64,000 nt of DNA. It comes from Erythrophleum ivorense (taxonomy: Eukaryota > Streptophyta > Magnoliopsida > Fabales > Fabaceae). Location: the NCBI GenBank assembly GCA_026724425.1, contig JAIUCV010001214.1:82718-146717 (forward strand), read 5' to 3'. Each line of letters begins with the position of its first letter. Within the stretch, counting starts at the first letter, position 1. Of this stretch, positions 1 to 12,045 are shown piece by piece. The notes beneath the pieces are model-generated. The model saw only the letters and a program-made list of their open reading frames with translations, was not told the DNA's origin and made no database searches. The translations under genes and the position numbers were made by a program.

Positions 1-2549
1 TCTAAGATCCTTAGAAGCTCTCCCATGTGGATCTTCCCTTGAGAAAACAAAGAAAACTCCATGGAACCTATTATGCTCTATTATCTCAACCAAGAAGAAT
101 TACCATAGCTAGGGAGAGTTTTAAATTTTTCTAAGTCCATTTTTGAGTCATATATGATGAATGAATATAAGGAGAAGTCTTAGGAGAAATTTAGAAATCA
201 TAGAAAGTGAGTTAGTGCTTTATATTCCATAATATGACCTAAAAAAGTAACATATAGTTAGGCTCTTGGTTTTGATTGTGTGGTGACTCTAAGAGGCTTA
301 AAAGGAGTCAAGAATCATATTTGAAAGGAAAAAATGGAGCCTAGAATTTATTTCAGGGGTGTTGCTTCATTAGGTGCAGTTATGGAACCATAATGAGGTT
401 TATAGATCAAGCTAGTATCTAAGCAAGTTGTGTGGCCTTAGAATTAATTCCATTAACCTAATTGGCTTCTATAAATTATGTTTAGGCTAAGAGAAATCAT
501 CTCTACACTTTTGTATGTGTGTGGCCAAAAGAGGGAGCTTGGATTCAAGAGAAAAAGTGTGTAATTGATTGTGTAATTCAAGAGGAAAAAGGTAGCTCAC
601 TCCTCCTTCTTTCAAGCATGATTGTTTGCTTTACTTGTCTTTGAATGTGTGTGTATATTTTTAAGCCATAAAAAGTGTTCTAGCATAACTTTGATTGCAT
701 GGTACCATGATGTTACAATATGCTTTCATAAGATGTGTACAGTGTAGTGAGGCCAAGAACTCTTAGCCATGGAGAGGATGAGCCAAGAACCCTTAAGATT
801 AGTTAAGACAAAGTAAAGAGTCTCCCAAAAGTGAGGTTGACTCCCAAGAGCATGGTTGAGTCCAAAAACCTTTTAAAGAATAGGTGAGACAAGTCCAACA
901 TCCACAAGAAATTAGGTGAGGTCAATCCACTTGCTTGGCAAGCCTTTGTATACTATATATGACTTTCTCAAATGATGAAAATACCTCTTGAATGTTTACA
1001 CATGTCAACATGACCATACATGCATTTATGAGATTTGTTTGCATCTTTTATGTATGATTGAATGAGAAATGAGCTATTGGGATTTTTTGAATCTCATCCC
1101 CTCCTCTCTAATGATCTAATATGCTAGGTGGACTAAGAGAGCAAGGTAATGGAAGCCAACCACCTTGAAGATGAGAAGATGATATGAAAGTGCTTGAATT
1201 TTGTTACTTTAAGGCCATACAGATGGCAAAAGATGTAAATAATGGATGTATATGTATTATGATGTTATAAACACATGTAATTATGGTAATATGTCATGTA
1301 TAAATGGGAGAATGTATTATGTGATCACTAGAATGCAAATTGAGCATGTTATGGCATTGTAGCTTCTTGAATGGTGTTATGGAATTATGTGTAAGTGTGT
1401 GTGAGATGGCCAAATTAAATGCATGAGGGTTGGAACCATTTGAGCAGCTCACACAAGTCCTATTTATACTTTTAGACTTGCTCAAGAGGTGCCAAACCCT
1501 AAGGAAAGCCATTTGGACATTTTGGTATCCTATATGGAGCCAAAATTGACCATAATGGAACCTTATATTACTTTTTGTCCAAATGAGGTCTTCTTGATCT
1601 AAGATTTGGCATGTAATTAGAGCTTCTTGAAAGATTTTTGGGAAGATAAAGAACATAATTTTTGGAGTTATAGAGATTATTTAATGAATTTTCAAAATTG
1701 GCAAAAATTCTGATTTTGGTCATGTCATTGTTCACTCAGGTCCAAAAATGAAATCTGTCACAAAGGGCTCAAATGATGTCCAATTGTGATGAAATTTTAT
1801 GAAGATAAACTAGACATTCCTAGTGATTGTGCCAACTAGAACCACCTCATTTGGATGTCTAGAGAGGAAGATATAAATTTTCAAAGAATTAGTCCAGTAC
1901 TAGGTGCCACCTGACCTCAGTTATTATTTGATTGGGTTTCGAGTCTGGGCATGCCTGAGTCTAGAGTTATTTTTTCCCTCTAGATAACATCCACAGCTTT
2001 CTAGATTAGTATCATTTACATCGATTGGATTTTTTTGGAATTAATTAGATATTTTTGAAGTTTGCTATAAAATTTTGTGATAGCACCGGTGGATAGCCTG
2101 ACCTCTAGACTTTTTCGAATGTCAAACATCCTCTGTGTTGGATGTTATGATCTAAAAATATTTTTATTATGAAGTAGACATGTGTAGATTTTGAGGATCA
2201 TCAAGAGTGCATGATTGTAATTTTTTCTAAAATTAGTTATGATTTTTTAAATTTGTAATAGAAATGAGGACAAATCTGGCCAAAATTATATGTGTATTTT
2301 AAGCTTCCCTTTGAGTTTCATGAGATGTAAGCCACTTTTGATAATGCAAAAAAGTTGTATTCATGTAATTAAATATAAGAATGTGATGTATGAGCTCACA
2401 TGGTCCACGTGACACTGAATGAAATTTTTATACACGACGCAATGCTAAAATAATCAATATTTTTAATGTCTTTTTCTTTGAGAATTTTCATGATTCTTGG
2501 AAATGAGTTATTTAAAGGCATGAGATGAGTTAGAAATTATGGTGTTATA
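1..2549 (+). mobile_element. B0: 3' part of a B-family LTR
   Basis: Non-coding LTR sequence collinear with the B3 LTR at 17760-20318. Shared landmarks are the block around 600-960 with repeated phrases of the type gaggcaagtccaaaatcc, the phrase ggtccaattgccatgaaat-like around 1780, and a terminal ggtgttata at 2541-2549 that matches ggtgttaca of other copies. Its 5' end lies before the window. To its right the sequence switches abruptly to the opposite-strand B1 LTR, so B0 appears inserted in B1. No open frame of coding character was seen. Confidence 0.75.
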
Positions 2550-3080
2550 ATAAATTTGCATAATTACATATGTACATAAGGTCATAGGACATATACAATA
2601 ATGGATTACAATATTTGCCACTCATATGGCCATAAAGAAGCAAAATCTAAGCACTTTGTTGTCATACTTTCATCTTTCAACTTGATGCCTTCCATTACCT
2701 TGCTCATGTGGTCCACCTAGCATATTAAGAGATTGGAGAGGAGGGAATGAGATTCAAGGAATCCCAATAGCTCATCTCCCATTTCCATCACACATAAAGA
2801 ATACAAAACAAGTCTTAAAAATGTATGCATGAGCATCGTTCAAGATGCATTCTTGGCACTTCAACAAGTCATACAAAGCATACATAGGCTTGCCAAATAA
2901 GTGGATTAGCCTCACCCATTCTCTTATGGATTTTGAACTTGCCTCACCCATATTCTCTAAGATGTTTTGACTCAACCTCTCTCTTGGGAGACTCTTTACT
3001 TTGTCTCAACCAATTTTAAGAGTTCTTGGCTTATCCTCACTATGGCTAAGGGTTCTTGGCTTCACTACATTCAAGCAAAC
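2550..3080 (-). mobile_element. B1: B-family LTR, left segment
   Basis: Matches the middle of the minus-oriented B2 LTR (about 10490-10706 followed by 20319-20660), including the cccaatagctcatctcc stretch. It is cut by B0 on the left and by E1 on the right. The continuation lies at 42764-44632, where the B-specific sequence resumes in register. The start of B1 is outside the window. Confidence 0.75.
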
Positions 3081-5689
3081 TGACAATTGTATTGCACAAT
3101 CTCAAATAAAACTAGGTAGAAAAATAAACTTGTAGTTAACAGTGCAACTTAGGTCATTTTCTAAGAAGTTTTTGCCTCTAATTGTTTGTGAAAGAATCTT
3201 CCAAGTATTACTAAATGAAAATTATTTAAAGGATTTTGAATTACTAAAATTTAATTAAATTAAATTTAAAATGATAAGAGCTAAAAGCTTAAAACTAAGT
3301 GAAACAACTAAGAAAATATAGTAGCTAGCCTTTAAATGGACTCCCTAAAATTCAATTATCCTTGCTCCCTTTCTAATGTACCAAAATTGGATTTAAACTC
3401 TTGCTCATTAGTGTATTCTCCATAAGAACTCTTGAATTACCATCCAAGACTCAATTCACCAATAATTCAAGGACTTTGCAACCACAAGAAACCTTAAAGA
3501 ATTAATCAATTGAGCTAGGAACAAGAATACACTAAAACCAATCCTAAATGCTTATAAAAACTTGTTGAAAAATCCACTTAAAATGCTAATTAACCAATTA
3601 GATTAATGAATTCCTCAAGCATATCAATTGCACCAAAAATTTCAGCCACTTAATTCAACAACCATTGCAACAGTTGGCCTAAAAATAAGACGAATTTAAT
3701 AGCAAATTGTGCAGCCATTAATTCTGGACTTTCCACAAACATTTAGAGATTAAAATTAACATCCAAATATCAAATTATAATCAATCTACAATTCAAATCA
3801 ATCCAGTAAATTCCAGCAACTCAATTCCTAAATTAATGAGCTACACCTAGTCAAATTAATAAAGGAAACAATGCTAAAATTAAAAGATTGAGCAAAGTGA
3901 ATTTATCCAATTGGAGAGGCAATTTGAAGCTCAAATCTGCATCTAGGAAGGTCTACTCTTCAGCTAGCTACCAAGGAGATTTCAAGCAACCATGGATGAG
4001 ATGGATGGAGGAATTTTGATGGAAGTTTGAGCCATATGGAGAGGATGATTGAAGAAATCCCTTCTTGCTGGTGTCCTAGAGCTCATAGCATCTTTCCCGT
4101 AGTATTTAGCATCCTCCTCCCCAACTCATGCCTAGGGTTCTTTTTTACATTCTCTTATGTCCACCTTTTTCATCGCGTCATCATTCACGCTGGTCCTCCA
4201 TCACGTGCTGCTCATGCTTGATTTAATTCATTAATTGACGTGTTCTGCTGCCTTTTACATCCAAAAACCTGTAGCTTCATTCTTAATAGTTGAATCACAT
4301 GGCCTTTTAGCTTATCTACATCACTTCCTATGTTCTGCCCATGTGTGTTCATTTAATCCATTTCACATGCTTTTTACGTGTTTCCTTCAGCTCAAGCCTA
4401 TGTGTTGCTTCTCCTCTACTATTCATGTGTCATGCAATCATAGCTTCTTGAATTATTTTAATACATCATGTGCTGCTCCAGTGGCATCTTCATCTTTTCT
4501 TCTTAGACTCGAGCTGATTTATCAAGTCTCTTCTTACATGAAACCTTCTCCCTCGAGGCTCATTCAGCCCGTGCTGCTTTATGTTCAACTTAGCTCCTCC
4601 TTCTTCCTCTCAAAGCACCAAAACCCGTGGCTATTTCTTCTCCATTTCAATTGCTTTTCTCCATGTTAGCTCCTTGCATTTCTACTGGATGTTGCTTCAT
4701 GTTAGTGTTTATGAGTTAAACCCGTAGCTTCTTTCAGCTTTTGCTAACCTCTTCCTCACTTCTTGTTCACATAACTTTTCACATATTTCTTCCTCATATT
4801 CTTCACATATGCTCGTGGCTTCTTTGTTTAGCTCATTCCATGTTCTCTAGCTCATATTTCTTATTGCCTCCTTCCTTTGCTTAACTCTTGCTTCTTCCCA
4901 TAAGCTTCTGAGTGCTGTACCCCTGGCTTGCTCATGCTTCCCTTCACAAATCCGTTACTTCAACCTCTTTCACATTCTGCCCAAGAGTTTATTCCTTGGC
5001 TTCATTTATTCCTCACGTGAGCTGACTTGTTATCTCATAACCCATAGCTTCTTTCTGATCTTGCTACTCTTCTTCACATCATTCGCATTCTGAAGCTACG
5101 TGGAGAATAGACCCATGGCTGTGAATGAAGTGAGTGTGGTGTAAATGAAGAGGGCATGTGTGCATATGGTTGTTCTGCTGTGCAAATGTGTGGGCTGCTA
5201 CTATATGAGTAGGTGCATCAAGAGTGGTTGACCCATGGTTCTGTTCACGTGTGTGTGTGTGCTCTAGTAGTAGCTTCCATGTGAATGATGTGTTGAGCCC
5301 CACAAACTAAAAACATATATGTGCAGCTTTGTGAGTAAGTGCATATGTGTATGTATTTGTTAGCTAGACTCGAGAGTGGAGTGAGCATGTAAGCTACGTG
5401 TCTGTGCATGAACAAGGAACCTGTGCCAAGCTAGATGAGTGTATGAAAAGTGAGCTGCCCTACTGCCATGTTCTTCATAAAAGAATGGAAGAGATGAAGT
5501 AGGAAATATTCTCCAAATTCATTAAAAAGGATTTATGCACTAATATTCCAAAATTTTGTAAATCAACTTGTAGAATGAAAAAATAACCAATAAACTCAAT
5601 TACCCTTTAATTAAAATCTTTTAAGCCAAAATTTATTATCAAAATACCTAATTAGAAGGGAAAAAATATATGAAAATTAGCAATCATCA
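3081..5689 (-). repeat. E1 3' LTR
   Basis: About 2.6 kb, aligned end to end with 40157-42758, with scattered differences that are mostly transitions. By eye identity is near nine in ten. It starts (plus coordinates) TGACAATTGT and ends AATCATCA. The inner edge abuts a polypurine tract. Frames on the plus strand here (for example 4235-4669) are antisense and not conserved in the other LTR. Confidence 0.9.
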
Positions 5690-5707
5690 AATTCTCCCAC
5701 ACTTAGG
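5690..5707 (-). promoter_or_regulatory. E1 polypurine tract
   Basis: On the minus strand the purine-rich run agtgtgggagaatt immediately precedes the LTR start TGATGATTGC. This is the expected site for plus-strand DNA priming during reverse transcription of a Ty3/gypsy element. Confidence 0.75.
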
Positions 5708-7180
5708 CTTTTGCACTCCCGGGTAAAAGAAAACCAAAATTCTGAGAGAAAGATAATAGAAAAGAAATCAAATAAAATAAAAAAATGAAAATGTGTAAGT
5801 CACTAAGCACAAGGAAGCTCAAAGCAAATCAATAGCTTAATTCTCCAAATCATATCACTTGCACCAATGCAACAAGTACCATGGCAATACACTTAACAAG
5901 AATGAAATGCAATGAAAGTCCTTCACTTGGATTAGTGTTTACCACTCTACTCTTTAGTGTTTAGGATGAAGTGCTTACTCTCAAATTTTATCTTATCCAA
6001 CTTTACTACCATAATCTTGGCAATCATCTACATCTCTACCACCAAAATCAAATGCCAATGAATGAATCAAAAGGTTTTATTATGGTTGTAATGTAGGCAA
6101 AGGTATGAAACAAGTGGTAAACAAAAGAATCAAGGAAATTCAAAAAAAAAAAGTGGATGCTTAAAATTATCAAGAGCATCAAAAGAAGAATAAGAATGGA
6201 ATACAAGTGTATTTTAAGGCCCCAGTTACCACAAACAAATAGATGCACTAAGAGAACAACTTTTCTTTCCTTTTCCTATTTTTTTTCTTTTTCTTTTTTA
6301 TACATTTCAAATGCCTTTCTTTTGCTTTGCTTTTCTCTTTTTTTTTTTCAACAAAAGAGTCATTCATCATTTTTTTCTTTTTTTTTTCCTTCCTCCTCTC
6401 TCTTTTTTTCTTGGAATATTTCCAAAGAAGAACAAACAAACGGCCTATAAATGATGTGAAAAATGCACCTCCACCCACCTTAACAAGATACATTGCCCTT
6501 AATAATCAAAAGCATCCTAATCAAGGTAGGAAGAACATTTGTTTGTTTTTTATGGCTAAAAGGCTAAAAAGGAAACATATATGGCTCAAAGGGGGTAAAG
6601 TAAATGGATTAAACACATATAGGATAGCTCTTTGGCTCTAGCTAAAACAAACAACAATGAATGCCTTAATCCTTTTCATGCATCTCAAATGAATAAATGT
6701 AGCCTTGAATAAGATTCAAGTCAAGTTCTAGAGTAAAAGCAAGATAGGGGATACATACTAGAAATGAATATTAGTAGGTTCAAAAATCTCACAAGGTAAA
6801 TTGACCATCATCAAATTTCATTAAAGCAATGCTAATTGCCACTTAACTTGCATTCTCAACACAAGATCAATTCCCTATCAAATCAAGATATATCAAAGCT
6901 ATGATCATCTCAATACTAGTAACTTCTACAAAAGCACAATTTTAAAAAAAATTGTAAAACAACGCAAAACTTCAACACTCAAAGTAAAACAAAAGATTAA
7001 AAGCCTAGAAACTAGAAAAATCAACTAACCAAAACAAAGCAAAACTAAAAATTTTATTTGCATCCCCCTTACACTTAAACATTGCATTATCCTCAATGCC
7101 AGCACACGTCCAATCAACAAAAAGACAACACGATATAAAAGGGGAAAGGGAAAGGATACAACCGGGTAATTAGAGTGGGT
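5708..7180 (-). other. E1 3' untranslated region with long pyrimidine/purine tract
   Basis: The stretch between the end of pol and the polypurine tract is non-coding. It contains a roughly 160-bp run of almost pure pyrimidine on the plus strand (about 6261-6412), so pure purine in the element's sense. The phrase at 7050-7110, in sense ggcattgaggataatgcaat, is shared with E2 at 63385-63405, and homology continues toward the LTR. Athila elements often carry an env-like frame here; none is visible. Confidence 0.7.
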
Positions 7181-7182
7181 CA

Positions 7183-8333
7183 TGAAGTTGGAGCTTTTCC
7201 TTGTCATCCCTTGGAACTCCTTCATGAAAGTGTTTGAGCTATGTCTATTAACGTTGAATTTAGCTCCCGTCATCCAAAAGCTTAATTGCCCCCAAAGGGA
7301 AAATATCAGAGACTATATATGGACCTTCCCATTTAGAACGAAGCTTACCTGGCATGAGTTTTAAGCGGGAGTTATAAAGCAGAACGTTTTGGCCAACTAC
7401 AAACTCCTTTCTTGCAATCATCTTGTCATGGAAGGCCTTTGTCTTTTCTTTATAAATCCATACATTATCATAGGCTTCCAACCTGATCTTTTCAAGCTCT
7501 TGGAGTTAGAATTTCCTATGAGATCCCATTCCATTCAAATCCAAATTGCATTTCTTCATAGCCCAGTAAGCTTTGTGCTCTACTTTTATCAGTAAGTGAC
7601 AAGCTTTCCCAAATACCAGCCGATAGGGTGACATGCCAATAGGAGTTTTGTAGGCAATCTTATAGGCCTAAAGTGCATCATCTAGCCTCTTGCTCCAATC
7701 TTTCCTATTTGGCTGCACTATTTTCTCCAAAATTTGCTTCAGCTCCTGATTAGAAATCTTTGCCTGGCCATTTGTTTGAGGGTGATACGGAGTAGCTACT
7801 TTATGCACAACACCATACTTGCTAAGTAAGCTTTGCAAACTCCGGTTGCAAAAATGAGTGCCCTGGTCACTGATAATGGCTTTGGGGATACCAAACCTGC
7901 AGAAAATGCAAGAGTGAACAAACTCTACAACCACAAAAGAATCATCAATTCTAGTGGGTTTTGCTTCCACCCACTTCAAAACATAATCAACAGCCAATAA
8001 AATGTATGCAAAACCAAAAGAAGTAGGAAAATGTCCCATAAAATCAATGCCCCACACATCAAATACTTCACAAAACAAAACGGGATGTTATGGTATTTCA
8101 TTTCTCTTAGATATGCTACTTGTTTGTTGACACTTGACACATCTTTTACAAAAATCAAAGGCATCATGAAACAAAGTAGGCCAATACAATCCACTATCTA
8201 GAACCTTCCTAGCTATGCATTTTGGACTGAAGTGACCTCCACATGCAAGTGTGTGACAAAATTTCAAAATAGAATCAAATTCTATATTAGGCAAACAACA
8301 TCTAATTACTTGGTCACTACATAGTCTCCACAA
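7183..8333 (-). pseudogene. E1 integrase domain (decayed)
   Basis: Integrase would insert the element DNA copy into the chromosome in the nucleus. The zinc-binding HHCC module is visible: His-x6-His then Cys-x2-Cys (CVKC), about 8132-8255. The catalytic core follows, with Asp in WGIDFMG (8043-8045) and Asp in SDQGTHF (7866-7868). Thirty-five residues on, the expected catalytic Glu is Lys (AAG, 7758-7760, in GQAKISN). A GPY motif (WEGPYIV, 7317-7325) marks the C-terminal part. The frame is constant from 8333 to about 7260 but broken by stops, one after DDAL at 7668 where relatives have Trp. A one-base shift near 7260 separates the last part of pol (FNVNRHSSNTF). Inactive on two counts. Confidence 0.93.
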
Positions 8334-8345
8334 GTATGCATCATC

Positions 8346-8793
8346 TCAAATATAATATCTAGCTTCACTCCTAAATTTATTTAACTGATGTTTATTCAAA
8401 TCAACAAGCAATTTAAAAGCAGCTAGATAATTCACTAAATCTGCATACCATAGGTAGAAACTATGCACAACATACAAATGCTCATCAGGGAAATCATCAT
8501 CAATAGGTAAAGAGCTTACCTTCGGAGCCTCAATTTGGCTCAAGTGGTCTACCACTAAGTTTTTAGCTCCACTTTTATCCCAGATGTCAATATCAAACTC
8601 TCGAAGTAAAAGCATCCATCTAATCAATCTTGGCTCAAAACTACACCTACAACAAAATTAGAAGCATCACATAAAAAGATTAAATGGGAGGTTCCAATCA
8701 AGGGGTTGAATGATGGGTAGGGAAGTCAATCTTTTCTTAAGATCATCAAAAGCAATTTTACATGCATCATCAAAATGGAAATCAACATTTTTT
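8346..8793 (-). pseudogene. E1 RNase H remnant with internal deletion
   Basis: RNase H degrades the RNA strand during reverse transcription. The upstream part (about 8793-8640) retains the connection-domain phrases LPFNL and, one frame over, CDASNFVVGVVL, holding the first catalytic Asp. It then jumps directly to PRLIRWMLLLREFDIDI, which in relatives lies about 70-90 residues later. The residues between, including the other acidic catalytic positions, are missing. The junction is about 8625-8645. Downstream DHLSQIEAPKV matches the usual DHLSRL end of the domain. The frame is also shifted relative to the RT segment. Confidence 0.85.
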
Positions 8794-9246
8794 TTATAAC
8801 AACTTAGACAATGGCAAAGCAATTTGACTAAAATCCTGAATGAATCTTCTATAAAAACCTACATGACCTAGAAAAGACCGGACCTCCCGAACACATGTTG
8901 GGTATGGCAGAGAAGTGACAACATCTATCTTAGCCTTATCAACCTCTATGCCCTGTTCAGATATAACATGACCCAATACAATGCCTTTTCGAACCATAAA
9001 ATGACACTTTTCAAAATTAAGTACAAAGTTCTTCTCTATGCATCTTGCTAAGACTCTAACCAAACTACATAGGTAGTCATCAAAAGAGTTCCCATATAAA
9101 GTGAAATCATCCATAAAAATTTCTATACAGTGTTCCAGAAAATCACTAAAAATAGAAACCATACACCGCTGGAAAGTTCTAGGGGCATTGCAAAGACCAA
9201 AAGGCATTCTCCTGTAGGCAAATGCTCCAAATGGGCATGTGAACAT
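8794..9246 (-). pseudogene. E1 reverse transcriptase, C-terminal half
   Basis: Reverse transcriptase copies element RNA into DNA in the virus-like particle. This half begins with TCPFGAFAYRRMPFGLCNAP and keeps the catalytic FMDD box (9106-9117), then GHVISEQGIEVD and SFLGHVGFYRRF in the expected order and spacing. The first half of the domain lies 13 kb away (22557-23126). The break is the insertion of B2 between the Thr-Thr/Met position and FTCPFG. The target copy here is AACAT at 9242-9246. This segment itself has no internal stop over about 150 codons. Confidence 0.95.
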
Positions 9247-11251
9247 TGTAACACCATATATTTCTAGCTCATTTCATACTATTTCTATGCCTCATATGAA
9301 GCAATTCACAAAGAGGGGAGGAAAAATAGCATTAAATAATGTATTTCTTAGTGTTGTGTTGCGTATAAAATTTTTCTTCGAAGTCCTGTGGGCCATATGG
9401 ACTCATGTGTCATACTCTCATATTTAATTACATATATACAACTCATTTTCATCACCAAAAATGGCCTACATCTCATGGAAACCAAAAGGAAGCATAAAAT
9501 ACATATATTCATTTTCGGCCAGAATTTTACCATTTCTATCACCAACTTTGGAAAATTAAAATAATGTATTCTTGGCCATTCTGGAAAGCTACATATGTCT
9601 ACTTTATGTAAAAATATGTCTAGATCATGAAACATAATACAGAAGATGTTTGACATTCAAGAAAGTCCATAGATCTGGCTATCCATGGGTGCTGTCACAG
9701 AATTTTATAGCAAATTAAAAAAATGTCCAATTAATTTCATAAAAATCTAATCTATGTAAATGATACCAATATGGAAATATGTGGATATTAGATAAGGGGA
9801 AAAATAACTCTAGACCAGTTCAGGCATGCCCAGACCTCGAAACTCAATCAAATAGTACTTGAGGTCAATTGGAGCACCTGGTACTAAATAGATTCTTTAA
9901 AAATTCATAAATCCCTCTCTAGATATCCAAATGAGGTGCTTCTAATTGGTACAAGTCATTAGAAATGTCTAGTTTCTCTGTATAAAATGTCATGGCAATT
10001 GGACATCATTTGTGCCATGTGTGATAGATTTCATTTTCAGACCTGAGTGAACAGTGACATGACCCATATCAGAATTTTTGCCAACTTTGAAAATTTATCA
10101 AATATTCTATAGACCTCTAAAAATTTTGTTCTTTAGATTCCCAAAAAGCTCTCAATAATCTTTAATTGCGTACCAAATCTTAGATCAAGAAGAGCTCATT
10201 TGTATAAAAAGTGATATATGGTTCCATTATGGTTAATTTTGGTTCCATATAAGATACCAAAATATCCAAATAGCTTTCTTTAGGGTTTGACACCTCTTGG
10301 GTAAGTCTAAAAGCATAATTAGGACTTGTGTGAGCTGCCCAAAGGGTTACAAACCTCATACATCTCATTTTGGCCATTCCACTTCCATTTATACATATAC
10401 TTCCATAATGGAAAATTGCCAATACATAACCAAAATGTGCATATCTATACATACAACTTTAACTCTCATTCATACATGATACATTAGTGTAATTACATAT
10501 GCTTATGAGGTCATTGGTCATATACAATATTAGATTATAACATTTACTACTTGTGTGGTCTTAAAGAAGCAAAAATCATACTCTTGAATGTCATACTCTC
10601 ATCTTCAAGGTAGTTGGCTTCCATTACCTTGCCCACTTAGTCCACCTAGTATGTTAGATCATTGGAGAGGAGGGGATGAGATTCAAAGAATCCCAATAGC
10701 TCATCTTGTAATGTCCACTTTTCGTTAAAAGACAGAAATGGGCACGTTTTCAAAGCAAGTCTCTCGAAATGAATTAGTTAAGGTCATGAAAAATTTGAGT
10801 AACATTTTAGACTCCTAAAAATGAGAATCCTAGCCTCAGACGGAAGGAAAAATAGAGCTAGAATGAAGAAAATTTTTTTTATAAAAATCTTACGAAACGT
10901 AATGGTATTTTTGTAATTTTGGGCTATTTTGGAATTCACACAGGAGGGCTTTTTAAAAGAAAGTTTTGAGTTCTCTATAGTTCTCAGAGGCCTTGAAAAC
11001 CATGGGAAGCTTCGGGATAGCTAAATCCCCTCCGATAGACATTTTTCAATGTCGGTGTACCCAAACTTTGACGAATCTATTCGGGAAAGTTTTAGCTCCG
11101 ATTTGAGTGATTCCAAAGGCATTTTATTTAATTGGGAATCTAAATTTTGTAATGGAAAAGATGGCTCTAAAAAAGGAGCTAAAATGAAGGAGAAACAAAA
11201 ATGCAAAGAACAAAGGGCAAAATTAGAATTTTTGAAAAAGTCATTTTTCCC

Positions 11252-11264
11252 TACCTATATATAG
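11252..11264 (+). promoter_or_regulatory. TATA-box of the B3 LTR promoter
   Basis: acctatatatagg, about 550 bp inside the LTR. The equivalent position in B1 (about 44070-44082, minus strand) has cttatatataggt and in B4 (about 45268-45277) cttataaaaa. The shared position and sequence support an RNA polymerase II promoter at the U3/R boundary. Confidence 0.55.
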
Positions 11265-11589
11265 GTGGCGTGTGACGACCCTATCTTCTATACATGGTAG
11301 TTATGGTTAAATACACGATTAATAATTAATGATCAAGGTCTGGAGTCATTACAATTTATTACATTATGAAAATATAAGGAAATTTGAACCTTGATGTTAG
11401 GGTCATCACTAAACAACCACAATTCGTGAGAATTGCAAAAAAGAAATTATACTATCATGAGGGGTTCGTGATTCATCCATTCATCAGTTTCAATACACAG
11501 AAACCTCCCACAAGTATTCCTATATCATTTCCTAGCATTACTGTTGAAAAAACTAGGGTTTCTAGGCTAAAGGTAGGAGTTTGGGGACC

Positions 11590-12045
11590 TACACCGCGAC
11601 CCCGACCTTTCACGCTACGACTAAGTTACTCTCGGGAACCATTGGGCAATTTACACGTGCTGCAATGAGTTGGACCATCATCGCGGCCCACCTACCTGGC
11701 GTCGGGAGAATTGCCTCTTGGGACTACTGTTTAAATTTCCATGATTCTTGCCTCAGCCGAAAACTCTTGCACAGCGACAAGGCTCGCTATTGGGCACTCC
11801 TAACCTAGTTGCCTCGACTAGCACCGCGGCAGTACATATGGCGCCCTGGCGAGGTTTCTCTCTGCCACCCTTTTGGGCAATTTTTTTCATACTGAGCCGT
11901 GGTGAGATTCCTCAAGCCGCAGTGTTTCTCACCACTATTACTATCCAGGCCAATTTTCTTTGCTTCCGCTCCGGCGAGATGACTCATGCCACGGCTCCGT
12001 TCGCCTCTGTCACTTTGGCCCAAACAGGGCCTTCTTAGCCGCGAC
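11590..12045 (+). repeat. GC-rich motif cluster in A1
   Basis: A locally GC-rich island in an AT-rich LTR, containing irregularly spaced variants of a CpG-bearing motif around the palindrome GCCGCGGC, for example agccgtggtgag, aagccgcagtg and tagccgcgac. The same island is found at the corresponding place in A2 and A3. Short frames crossing it reflect its high GC content and are not conserved. Confidence 0.6.

Noticed and set aside
4235..4669. A 144-codon plus-strand frame
   Set aside because: It lies antisense in the E1 3' LTR. The matching part of the 5' LTR (about 41310-41690) is broken by stops and shifts, and the composition is that of the LTR.
6157..6641. Overlapping Lys/Arg- and Phe/Ser-rich frames on both strands
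   Set aside because: They are produced by the long pyrimidine tract and carry no domain.
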